In this document: piece after piece, positions 35,406 to 44,154 of the stretch
Layout: the number at the start of each line of letters is the position of its first letter
Position numbering within the stretch: position 1 is the first letter of the stretch
Assembly: GCF_040403615.1 (NCBI RefSeq)
Contig: NZ_JBBAKG010000005.1
Coordinates: 67,674-131,673, forward strand
Source: Haliscomenobacter sp040403615
GTDB taxonomy: Bacteria; Bacteroidota; Bacteroidia; Chitinophagales; Saprospiraceae
Length of the DNA stretch: 64,000 nt
Direction: 5' to 3'
Position numbers and translations under genes: made by a program
Notes under the pieces: generated by a model
Databases searched by the model: none
What the model was told of the DNA's origin: nothing
What the model saw: only the letters and a program-made list of their open reading frames with translations

Positions 35406-35945
35406 TTATTCCTGCATCTGCTGCAAAATCATTTGACGCAAACGTTCACGTGCTTTGGACAGATTCGATTTGGAGGTACCTACTGAGATGCCCAGTTCCT
35501 GGGATATTTCCTCGTGGCTAAATCCATCCAAAACGTATAAATTGAATACGGTACGATAAGCTGTGGACAGCGACCGTACCAACGCCATCAACTCCTGAAA
35601 ACCCAGCCTGGCGAGGATTTCTTCGGTATCCGGAATATTATATTCAGTGTCCATCAGTGTGCTTATTTTTAGTTTCTGTTTTTTCTTGATGTGGTTGAGC
35701 GCGGTATTAATCAGAATCCTTCGAAACCAGGGCTTAAACGGCTTATTGGGATCGTAGCGCTGAATATTGAGAAATACTTTTAGAAAAGCATCATTGGCTA
35801 CTTCAATCGCTTCATCTTCAAAATCACAATACCTCAAACATACCGACATGGCATAGCCATAGAACTGCCTATACAGCTCCTTTTGGGCTGCACGATCTTT
35901 ACGTCGGCATCCTTCCAGAATGTTGGCCAATTCAGGGTTATCCAT
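35406..35945 (-). CDS. ECF RNA polymerase sigma factor
   Basis: 179 residues. Region 2 reads ELYRQFYGYAMSVCLRYC with DEAIEVANDAFLKVF, plus NKPFKPWFRRILINTALNHI. Region 4 is AYRTVFNLYVLDGFSHEEIS with the helix-turn-helix ELGISVGTSKSNLSKARERL. It directs RNA polymerase to a private promoter set. The next gene is the likely control partner. No regulon target can be named from the window. Confidence 0.93.
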   Translation of the reverse strand: MDNPELANILEGCRRKDRAAQKELYRQFYGYAMSVCLRYCDFEDEAIEVANDAFLKVFLNIQRYDPNKPFKPWFRRILINTALNHIKKKQKLKISTLMDTEYNIPDTEEILARLGFQELMALVRSLSTAYRTVFNLYVLDGFSHEEISQELGISVGTSKSNLSKARERLRQMILQQMQE

Positions 35946-36118
35946 ATGAGCTCAAGAATGTTTTATGACCAATACAATCAATATGTAGAAAGCGTTGCTA
36001 AACTATCCATTTTTTTTTAGAAAATTCGGGGCATTTGTGCCATAAATTATTTGTTTTCACTATTTTTCCACACTGAATCATCACATCGATCATCACACGT
36101 CCCATTAACACCACAACC

Positions 36119-39100
36119 ATGAAAAAACTCTATTCCCTGTTTATTGCCATTGACGCCTACCATCCCGATTCAAAAGTCCCACCATTGGAGGGTTGTCGCA
36201 ACGATATCAACACCATTAAAGAATACATCAAAACGACTTATTCCAGAAGTTTTGATCTTTCCCCAGAAGTAACCTTGTTCAATGCCGACGCAACTTACCA
36301 AAGCATTTGCAAATACATGGGGCCAGAGCATCTGGCCAAAGCAGGCAAAGACGATGTGGTGCTGATTTATTACAGCGGTCATGGTACCCAGGAAAAAGCT
36401 GCGCCTGAATTTGATTCCCTTGATCCTTCGGGCTTGCAAGAATCAATGGTTTGTTACGACAGCGGCTTGCCTGGAAAATATTGCCTTTCTGACAAGGAAT
36501 TGCGCATTTTATTGAGCAAGATCCAAATGCAGGGAGCCCACCTTACCGTCATTTTTGATTGTTGCCATTCGGGTACCATTACCCGTGGCCTGGACGACAT
36601 TACCCATGGGAAAGTACGTCAGTTTTTTTTCCCAGAAGGCACTCCTGCCCGCCCATATACCTCTTATTTGGATGGGTATTTTGCCAAAACATTCCCCAAG
36701 GGACCCACCAGCGATCAATTGCCGCTGGCCAATCATATTTTGCTGACGGCTTGTGACCGTCAGGAAAAAGCGTTTGAATTAAAAAACCAACGGGGCATGT
36801 TTTCTTTCAATTTGTTGAAAGTACTAAGCAATGACCCCAATGTAAGCTATGCGGATTTGTACACCCGTTGTCAGGCATCCATGTTTCGGGGTGTTGAAAA
36901 ACAACATCCTCAATTTGAAGCCATTGGTGGATTTGATCCCTGGCAAAAGTTTTTAAACAATGGCACTGGAAGTCGCAATAATCAGCAAAATTTCCTGCTC
37001 AGTGCCAACGAAAGAAACCAGTGGACTGTCAATTGTGGCGCAATTCATGGCCTTTCTTCAGAGCTGGATAAAGTAGGCGTATTTGATATCTTGGATCAAC
37101 AATCGGAACAAAAACTCGGGCAAGCCAGCACCATCAGCGTCGGTTTTCAGGATTCCTTCGTAGCGCTCAACAACAACCTAGTGCTGGACATGGACCGTTC
37201 CTATACTGTTCAATTGCTCAGCATTCCTGCCGCCGCTTACGCCATTGCTTTAAAAACCACGCCGAAAGGCAAGCTCCGCTATGATGCTTACCTCAAGAGC
37301 CTGACAGCTCAAGGGCAAACCCATCTTTCTCCCCATTTTGAATGCATTGAGGGTAAAGTTGGAGGCAAATACCGCATTGACCTGGATGCGGATGTAATGG
37401 ACATCTACAACCAAGAAAACAATACCCTGATCAAACGCATCGGTGGCGACGACGACGAAAAAGTATTCGACCTGGCCTTGGAAATCCTGGAACGCATCGC
37501 CCGTTGGGAAAAGAGTCTTGCTTTGACCAACCGAAATACCCTGTTCAATCGCAACGCTTTTAGCATCACTGCTAAGCATACCGATTCCGGAAAAATACTC
37601 TCTACTGGCGTGTTGGATCCTGCCAATCCCAACACCGAAGTGATCAATGTGCAGGTCAACAAAAACCTGAATGGAAAATACATTCTGCCCATTGATCTGG
37701 AACTCAAAAACGCCACCAGTGCGACCCTGTTTTATAAAGCGCTGTATTTCTCCCGCGCCTACGAAGTCATGTCGCTCAATGGAGATTACCTTACAGTAGA
37801 TGAAATACCCGCTCAAGACCAGTTTTATCAGCCCAATGCCCTCGAATTTGGATTGCCCGATGGCAAAACCGAGCGGGTCGAAATCGTCAAGTTTATCGTC
37901 AGCACCACCCGAATCAATGAAGAATTTCTCCTGGAACAGGATGAACTGGAAAAACTGGGGGAAACCGTAGAATTCTGGAAAGAACGAGGAAGGGGTGTAG
38001 ATCTACTGGCAAGTGGCAGAGAGTTGATCAAAAAAAACCAGGACAAAAAAGCCCCTGCCAACGATTGGTTTTGCAAAACCCTAGTCTTCAAACTTTCTCC
38101 TGCCAGCAATGAAATTGGTAAAAACGCTGTACCCATTGGTAACGGAAAAATCGTCATCAAAGGACACGATACCTTTAAGGCCAAAGTAGCCTTGTCGGCA
38201 GCGGGCAATGCGACCCGTGATTTGAACAGTGCTGCTCCCCTACCCCAAATTTTTGGTTGGGAAAATCTGCTTGCCCTGGATACCCCTTCCCGTGACTTGA
38301 CAACGGCCACCCCCGATACCCTGGAAATCATCAGTCCGGAAAATGAAGCTTCCCTGCGCGACAATCCGCTCCAGATCGAGTTGGATGTACAACTCAAGGA
38401 AGGCGAATACATTTTGCCCCTTACTTTTGATGGCGAAGATTTTATCCCCATCGGCGAAGCCCGTTCTGGCAGCAACGGCAAGGTGGAGGTTTCCATCCAT
38501 TCCCTGCCTGAAGAAGCAACGAAAACCCGCAGCTTGGTGCGTGCCATCAAGATGTGCTTTTTTAAAGTTGCGCTGGGCGTTGAAAACCAAAACAAACTCT
38601 GTTGGATCGAATACACTGGTGAAAAGCCTATTTACCACGATACCGGAGTGAAGGACAAAGTAGCCAAAGCCAAAAATATCTTGCTTGTCATTCACGGGAT
38701 TGTGGGCAATACCTCCGAAATGTCTGCGGCCATGCAACAGGCATTGAACAACAAGTTGGTTGACCTGGTGCTGGCTTACGATTATGAAAACCTCAATTCG
38801 ACCATCGAATCCAATGCGGGCAAGCTCAAAGACGCACTAACAAGTGTGGGCATCAAACCCGACAAAAAAGGCAAATTCAACAAGAAATTCAGCATCCTGG
38901 CCCATTCCATGGGCGGGCTGATGTCGCGCTATTACATCGAGCATTTGGCCGGAAACGAGGTGGTGGCCAAACTCATTTTGGCGGGTACGCCCAACGGTGG
39001 CTCCAATCTTGCCGTAGTAGCCAAATACCGCGATACTGCGTTGTTTTTGCTGCCCTTTGCCCTCAATCTGGGATTGGCCATTCCCGGTATTGCCACCATT

Positions 39101-39475
39101 TTAGGTATCCTGAATGGCTCCAAAAAACTGACCGTCAGCCTGGAACAAATGGATTACAACAACTCGGGGCGTTTTCTCAAAAACCTGGAGCAATCCAAAG
39201 ACCCCAAAATCCCTTATTACGTTTTAGCAGGGCATTTGGATGAGTTTTTGGCCGTTCATGAAGAAGCAAAACGCCTGGTCAATAAAATATTCAAAGGCGT
39301 TGCCAATACATTTTATGCAGAAGCCAACGACATTGCGGTATCGGTAAAAAGCATCAAAAACGTACCGACCAAGCGCAAACCTGCGCCAGTCTTCTACGAC
39401 ATCAAAGGCCACCATTTAAATTATTTTTTATTGAAAGAAAGTGTGGATAAAATATTGGAAATCCTGAAAAAGTAA
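36119..39475 (+). CDS. Caspase-like (C14) protease fused to an alpha/beta-hydrolase
   Basis: 1,118 residues without signal peptide. The N-terminal domain is a caspase/metacaspase: FIAIDAYHPDSKVPPLEGC, IYYSGHGTQE (His88), and VIFDCCHSGTITRG (Cys149 in the DCCHSG motif). The middle (about 290-840) is beta-rich without a known fold. The C-terminal region is a lipase/PGAP1-like hydrolase: ILLVIHGIVGNTSE and ILAHSMGGLMSRYYIEHL (nucleophile Ser930), with a final GHHLNYFLLK possibly giving the His. Fusion of a caspase with a lipase-like domain suggests a self-acting or cell-disrupting enzyme. A 124-residue protein follows by 114 bases. Confidence 0.85.
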   Translation: MKKLYSLFIAIDAYHPDSKVPPLEGCRNDINTIKEYIKTTYSRSFDLSPEVTLFNADATYQSICKYMGPEHLAKAGKDDVVLIYYSGHGTQEKAAPEFDSLDPSGLQESMVCYDSGLPGKYCLSDKELRILLSKIQMQGAHLTVIFDCCHSGTITRGLDDITHGKVRQFFFPEGTPARPYTSYLDGYFAKTFPKGPTSDQLPLANHILLTACDRQEKAFELKNQRGMFSFNLLKVLSNDPNVSYADLYTRCQASMFRGVEKQHPQFEAIGGFDPWQKFLNNGTGSRNNQQNFLLSANERNQWTVNCGAIHGLSSELDKVGVFDILDQQSEQKLGQASTISVGFQDSFVALNNNLVLDMDRSYTVQLLSIPAAAYAIALKTTPKGKLRYDAYLKSLTAQGQTHLSPHFECIEGKVGGKYRIDLDADVMDIYNQENNTLIKRIGGDDDEKVFDLALEILERIARWEKSLALTNRNTLFNRNAFSITAKHTDSGKILSTGVLDPANPNTEVINVQVNKNLNGKYILPIDLELKNATSATLFYKALYFSRAYEVMSLNGDYLTVDEIPAQDQFYQPNALEFGLPDGKTERVEIVKFIVSTTRINEEFLLEQDELEKLGETVEFWKERGRGVDLLASGRELIKKNQDKKAPANDWFCKTLVFKLSPASNEIGKNAVPIGNGKIVIKGHDTFKAKVALSAAGNATRDLNSAAPLPQIFGWENLLALDTPSRDLTTATPDTLEIISPENEASLRDNPLQIELDVQLKEGEYILPLTFDGEDFIPIGEARSGSNGKVEVSIHSLPEEATKTRSLVRAIKMCFFKVALGVENQNKLCWIEYTGEKPIYHDTGVKDKVAKAKNILLVIHGIVGNTSEMSAAMQQALNNKLVDLVLAYDYENLNSTIESNAGKLKDALTSVGIKPDKKGKFNKKFSILAHSMGGLMSRYYIEHLAGNEVVAKLILAGTPNGGSNLAVVAKYRDTALFLLPFALNLGLAIPGIATILGILNGSKKLTVSLEQMDYNNSGRFLKNLEQSKDPKIPYYVLAGHLDEFLAVHEEAKRLVNKIFKGVANTFYAEANDIAVSVKSIKNVPTKRKPAPVFYDIKGHHLNYFLLKESVDKILEILKK

Positions 39476-39589
39476 TGTAAATTGAAGAATATAATTCTAA
39501 GGCAAATCATAATTCATATATGGTAACTAAAGTTATTTTAGTCATCGTATTAATAGGCATAAATTTACTCCAATAAAATCTATATTATC

Positions 39590-39964
39590 ATGGCAAACAA
39601 TTATACCGGTAAGGAAATAAACCTTATCGATCTCACAACCGCCAAAGAATTGGTGGACGCTTACCAAAAAATCAAGGTGAAAGTTGGAGATTTGGATCCA
39701 ATTAATTACGCTTTCTTTAGCGTAACTGCACTGGAAGAATTGGTGACATTTTTAAAAAGCAATCCTGAGGCAAAAGGAGTCAAATTCAATTTGGCAGTTG
39801 TTACTACAGCCAGTCAGTCATCAACCAAAGCCCTCAGTTTGGTGACTTGGGCAGTAGATGAAAATGGGAATCCAATTGCCTCCGCAGAAAGGGCACTAGG
39901 CGATGGAAGCGCAACCCAATCTTCTGGATGGCCTTGTCCTGACGTTTGTATTCCTCCACTTTAA
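39590..39964 (+). CDS. Small protein with CPxxC C-terminal tail next to the caspase gene
   Basis: 124 residues. It opens with NYTGKEINLIDLTTAKELVD and is mostly alpha/beta. The end is Gly/Ser-rich and closes with WPCPDVCIPPL, a two-Cys tail. No signal peptide and no family recognised. A strong terminator follows, so the caspase gene and this one could form a unit. Possible roles are caspase substrate, inhibitor or RiPP-like precursor; none is shown by the sequence. Confidence 0.6.
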   Translation: MANNYTGKEINLIDLTTAKELVDAYQKIKVKVGDLDPINYAFFSVTALEELVTFLKSNPEAKGVKFNLAVVTTASQSSTKALSLVTWAVDENGNPIASAERALGDGSATQSSGWPCPDVCIPPL

Positions 39965-39967
39965 GCT

Positions 39968-40022
39968 AAAACAAGGGTTGTTCTATAGATCAATTTTGTC
40001 TGAAAACAACCCCTGTTTTTAT
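39968..40022 (+). terminator. Intrinsic terminator after the CPxxC-tail protein
   Basis: AAAACAAGGGTTGTT 39968-39982 pairs with 40005-40019 (14 of 15), with a T-run. It separates the caspase unit from the histidine kinase gene. Confidence 0.8.
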
Positions 40023-40037
40023 CTTATACTCACACCA

Positions 40038-43000
40038 TTGAATACTTACCAATTGAAGCGGCCCGCAATATTAATATTCCTGTTTTTATGGTTCCGATTT
40101 TTGCTCCCGGCTCAGCAATCGGTTTTGTATTATCATGAGCTCACTAGTCAAAATAAGCTATCCCAAACAGTCAATGAGTTCGTTTTCCAGGATTCTCGTG
40201 GTTTTGTCTGGATCAGTTCTGTAGATGGCCTTAATCGTTTCGATGGTCAAAATGTAGAAGTTTTCAAACCCGATAAATCACTCAATTCAATTTACGGACA
40301 AAACATTCAAAGTAATTTCTTTGAAGATAAATTTGGCAATATTTGGTTTAGTACTTATGAAGCCATCAATTGCTTCCGACCGAATTTAAATGATTTTTCC
40401 CACTTCCAAATCGAAAGGAATGGAAAAAAAGTAAACACAGATTACCATGTGTTTCATCTTGAAAAAAACAGCTCAACATTATGGGTAAAAATAGGGAAAG
40501 CAATTTTCACATTTGACACTCAAAAGCATAATTACTCCGATACTATTGTTCGGCAATCAGATGGGTTTCGTTATCTAATCGGCAATAAAAGCAAAACAGC
40601 TCAACTGGAAACAATATGGGACTGGTCATACAGTGGACAAAAATTAAGACAGACGTATCCAATAGTTAAAGATACTCCTCCCATTGCGTTTGATTTCAAG
40701 CCTTCACGCCTTCAAAAGTCTATTATTCTGAATTCAGATTCTATTTGGGTACTGAGCACAACTGGGCTTTATTGTGTAAATAGAAATATGGATGGAACCG
40801 TTTCAAAACGAGCTGTTTTTCCGCTTGGCATTCCTGCTAGCGAAGTTCCGGTAAATATGATCGCCTTAAGTCCTGCTCAATTGTTGTTTTGGATGCCTGA
40901 TGGGAGATTGGTTGATTATCACATTAAAAAAAACCGTTTACTGCGAACCTGGTACTTACACACCTACAATCCTCCAATTAACTCTGAGCTGGTGGGACGC
41001 AACATGTACTTAGACCCTTATAATAACCTTTGGCTTTCTATTCCGGGCTTGGGGTTGCGTTATGCCAATTTGAATCGCAATCAATTTGAATACCTCCCTT
41101 TGACGGTATCACCAACTGGTCAAGTAAAATCAAAAATCACCACCATTGGTAAATTAAGTACGGGGAGGATTGTATTTACCGACATCCGACAAGGCCTTGT
41201 CGTTTATGATCCAGTGAATGGCTTATCCAAACCAAATCATTCCGCATTACTCAAAGGTATTGAGGTATACAGTTCTATGCTGGATAAACAGGACAATGTT
41301 TATTTATTCACTGCCACTAATATGTATACGTACAATGGCAATACCAATGACTTGATAGATCGTGGAAAAAATACCAATCAAATTGTCTTTACTTCTACGC
41401 TTCGAAACCAACAGACCTTAGCTGGATCTTTTAAAATGGCGCGATTGGTGGATTTATCTTCATCCGTACAAAAACCAAAGGCCATCAAGGGGTTGGATCA
41501 TCTGTTCCCCTTTTTTAACAGCATGTACCTGGATCAAAAAGGTACTTACTTCTTGCCATTCAATGATGAATATATTCTAGCCTGCCGAATGGTGGAAGAC
41601 AGTTTTATCATTAAGAAAAAAATTGAAATAAGGGGTGCCATCAATGGATACGTGGAAGATCTCAATAAAAACATAATCTGGGTGGCTAGTTCGTATGGGC
41701 TTTACGTGATCAATACGGCTAATCTGACCTGGGAGGCAGTTTATGCAAATGATCAGAGTACGCAGCAATCCATTCAAAGTATTTTAGAAGATCAATTTGG
41801 CCGCTTGTGGTTAGGCACCAACAATGGTCTGGTACGCTATGATCCCAAAACCAAAAAAAGTCGCATTTTTGGTGTGGTGGATGGTCTACCAGATGTTGCC
41901 TTTACACAAAAGGCTTGTATGGCTACCAACGACGGTAAAATGCTGTTTGCAACCAGCAATGGTTTGGTTAGTTTTGATCCACTTCATGAATCATTGATAA
42001 AGGATGCACCAAAAATTGTCTTATTGGAATTCAATGCCATCAAGCAGCATAAAGACAGTTTGCAAAAAGCAATTATTAAACGAAAAATCTACCTTCCTTT
42101 CCGCTCCAATACCATTTCCTTTCGCTTTCAAGGCATTGAATATGCCGATCCAGAACACGTTGAATTGTACTACCGCCTAGAACCCGCTGAAAAAGGTTGG
42201 ATCAAAATCGACAATGCCCAAGGCAAGGTGCGTTACCCTAATCTACCTGCGGGGCACTATACCCTTAAATTACACGCCAAAAGCGCAGTCGGAATTTGGG
42301 CCAAAGAACCACTGGTTTACCGCATCTACATTGCGCCCCCGTTTCAACAAACCATCTTTTTCTGGGTTCTGATGACAGCCATTGTGGTATGGGGAGGACT
42401 TCAGGCATTCAAGTATTACTCCAACTTCAGGATCAAGGCTCAAATGGCCAAACAAGAGCTGATCGAAGCTGAACGCAACCGGATGATGGAGGATTTGCAC
42501 GATGGCCTTGGATCAGACCTAACCGCCATCAAAGCCATTAGCGAAAAATCCATGCTGACTGCTCAGGATCAACCGCTTCAAGAGCAATTTAGAAAAATAT
42601 TAACCCGCTCTCAAGATGCAATCCGTACCATGAGTGAAATCACCCGTGCAACTGAAGAGCAGTACCTCGCCTTGAGTGCATTTTTGGACTGGGTGCGCGA
42701 AAAAGTAGAAGCATTCATACAAGACGTTGGGATGGAAATAGTTGTTGAACTTCCAACGTTTGGAACAGACTTAGGCATAGGCGCGGAAGCACGACAAAAT
42801 GTGTGGTTGGTCATCAAGGAAACACTCAACAATATGGCCAAACATTCAAAGGCTGATCGTGCAGCTTTGCGGGTCTCCCTCAAGCCAAATTTTGTGGTGT
42901 TTGAAATCCAAGACAATGGGATCGGGCTCAATATTGAGACCCTTCGCAAAGGAAGGGGCCTGCGCAACATGCCCAAGCGCATGAAAAACATCAAGGGAAC

Positions 43001-43136
43001 ATTTCAGTTGTTGCCCCAAGCCAGTGGTACCCTGGTCCAATTGAGTGTACCTACAATTTTAATTTTGCCACCCAAAATTAATTGGCAAACCCGCATCAAC
43101 AACATTATTTTATCAATCAAGAAACGCCAACCATGA
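40038..43136 (+). CDS. Propeller-sensor histidine kinase (HisKA_3 type)
   Basis: About 1,032 residues. The frame is open back to 39903, but the terminator ends at 40022, so TTG 40038 is the best start and leads into a signal-like segment (ILIFLFLWFRFLLPAQ). Two-component-regulator propeller repeats follow (GFVWISSVDGLNRFDG, GNIWFSTYEAINCF, GRLWLGTNNGLVRYD), then a Y_Y_Y domain, one membrane segment (FFWVLMTAIVVWGG) near residue 775, and a kinase of the NarL-partner type with MMEDLHDGLGSDLT (His821) and NMAKHSKA. The periplasmic propeller probably senses a ligand. The stop overlaps the response-regulator ATG (ATGA). Confidence 0.9.
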   Translation: MNTYQLKRPAILIFLFLWFRFLLPAQQSVLYYHELTSQNKLSQTVNEFVFQDSRGFVWISSVDGLNRFDGQNVEVFKPDKSLNSIYGQNIQSNFFEDKFGNIWFSTYEAINCFRPNLNDFSHFQIERNGKKVNTDYHVFHLEKNSSTLWVKIGKAIFTFDTQKHNYSDTIVRQSDGFRYLIGNKSKTAQLETIWDWSYSGQKLRQTYPIVKDTPPIAFDFKPSRLQKSIILNSDSIWVLSTTGLYCVNRNMDGTVSKRAVFPLGIPASEVPVNMIALSPAQLLFWMPDGRLVDYHIKKNRLLRTWYLHTYNPPINSELVGRNMYLDPYNNLWLSIPGLGLRYANLNRNQFEYLPLTVSPTGQVKSKITTIGKLSTGRIVFTDIRQGLVVYDPVNGLSKPNHSALLKGIEVYSSMLDKQDNVYLFTATNMYTYNGNTNDLIDRGKNTNQIVFTSTLRNQQTLAGSFKMARLVDLSSSVQKPKAIKGLDHLFPFFNSMYLDQKGTYFLPFNDEYILACRMVEDSFIIKKKIEIRGAINGYVEDLNKNIIWVASSYGLYVINTANLTWEAVYANDQSTQQSIQSILEDQFGRLWLGTNNGLVRYDPKTKKSRIFGVVDGLPDVAFTQKACMATNDGKMLFATSNGLVSFDPLHESLIKDAPKIVLLEFNAIKQHKDSLQKAIIKRKIYLPFRSNTISFRFQGIEYADPEHVELYYRLEPAEKGWIKIDNAQGKVRYPNLPAGHYTLKLHAKSAVGIWAKEPLVYRIYIAPPFQQTIFFWVLMTAIVVWGGLQAFKYYSNFRIKAQMAKQELIEAERNRMMEDLHDGLGSDLTAIKAISEKSMLTAQDQPLQEQFRKILTRSQDAIRTMSEITRATEEQYLALSAFLDWVREKVEAFIQDVGMEIVVELPTFGTDLGIGAEARQNVWLVIKETLNNMAKHSKADRAALRVSLKPNFVVFEIQDNGIGLNIETLRKGRGLRNMPKRMKNIKGTFQLLPQASGTLVQLSVPTILILPPKINWQTRINNIILSIKKRQP

Positions 43137-43771
43137 ACACATCCGTTAAAATGACCAAAGTCATCGTAGTTGACGACGAAGAAGAAACACTGGAATTGCT
43201 GGAGACCGTTCTTAACAACGACCAAAGCATCGAATTACTAGCCAGTTACACCAATGCAGAAGACGCGGTTGAAGGCATTCTGGAACTCAACCCAGATTTG
43301 GTCGTAATGGACATCAGCCTCCCGGGAATCAGTGGTATTGCAGGCATGATCCAAGTTAAACTCAAATTGCCAAACACCCATTTTTTAATGTACACCGCTT
43401 TTGAAGACCGAAGACTTGCGGATTCCATAATTGCTGGTGCAGATGGCTATTTGCTGAAACACGATCCAACCGAAAAGCTTATTCCTGCGATCAAAAACAT
43501 CATCGAGGAAAGCCTCGAAATGAAGCAGGAAATCACCAAAAATGCAGTGGACTATTTTTCGCAAAAAAGCAAATCGACCGAAGACCCCTACAATGAAGAG
43601 GAAATCAAACTGATGAAAAAAATTTCCGAAGGATGGGGAAACAAAGAGATCGCTTTTCAAGAAAACACCACCGAAGGTGCCATCAAGCAACGCTTGTTCA
43701 AATTGTTTAAAAAAGCCCAAGTCAGAAATCGGGCGGAGATGGTGAAAATATATTTAGAGAACATTGAATGA
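43133..43771 (+). CDS. LuxR/NarL-family response regulator
   Basis: 212 residues from ATG 43133, which overlaps the kinase stop. Receiver domain: VIVVDDEEET (Asp14, Asp15), LVVMDISLPG (phospho-acceptor Asp60), MYTAFEDRR and the Lys of YLLKHDP. The C-terminus is a LuxR-type helix-turn-helix (LMKKISEGWGNKEIAFQE, TEGAIKQRLFKLF). Translational coupling with the kinase makes it the cognate partner. Targets are unknown; the caspase gene upstream is a candidate by proximity only. Confidence 0.93.
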   Translation: MNTSVKMTKVIVVDDEEETLELLETVLNNDQSIELLASYTNAEDAVEGILELNPDLVVMDISLPGISGIAGMIQVKLKLPNTHFLMYTAFEDRRLADSIIAGADGYLLKHDPTEKLIPAIKNIIEESLEMKQEITKNAVDYFSQKSKSTEDPYNEEEIKLMKKISEGWGNKEIAFQENTTEGAIKQRLFKLFKKAQVRNRAEMVKIYLENIE

Positions 43772-43906
43772 GTAATTTTTTAATCAATAATTTATTCTAC
43801 AATCATTTCATTATTAATTAATTAATTATAAAACAACCAACCCTAGCAAAATACTTTTTCATAAGTCAACTAACTAAAGTTAGCGCGCTATTTTATTTCC
43901 TTTGTA

Positions 43907-44135
43907 TACATTTGTTCTATGCCATACATCTGGCTAGCTCAAGTGTTGACCTACCAATTTTTTTGGTTCCCTCGTCCAATACTGAGTGTTGGCTCTAAGT
44001 AGAGTTACCCCAGTGTTTTTCCCCCTGGGTAATACAAGGCCTGAAATATTGCACTGTAATACAACACGTTTTATTAAATTTTAGTAAAGCACTCCATTGA
44101 AGCGTCACTTCATTTTTTGAAGTGACGCTTTTTTC
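43907..44135 (+). ncRNA. Possible small RNA unit between promoter box and terminator
   Basis: The 383-base gap 43772-44154 has no gene. It has an exact -7 box TACATTTG at 43907-43914 and, 215 bases later, a terminator. Between them are small hairpins (CTCTAAGTAGAG; TTACCCC with TGGGTAA). No -33 TTG was seen, so this is tentative. Confidence 0.3.
44100..44135 (+). terminator. Strong intrinsic terminator
   Basis: Perfect 13-bp stem AAGCGTCACTTCA 44100-44112 with 44118-44130, short T loop and T tail. It separates the + strand regulator region from the minus-strand TPR gene. Confidence 0.85.
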
Positions 44136-44154
44136 GTTGGGTAGACAAAATCAA

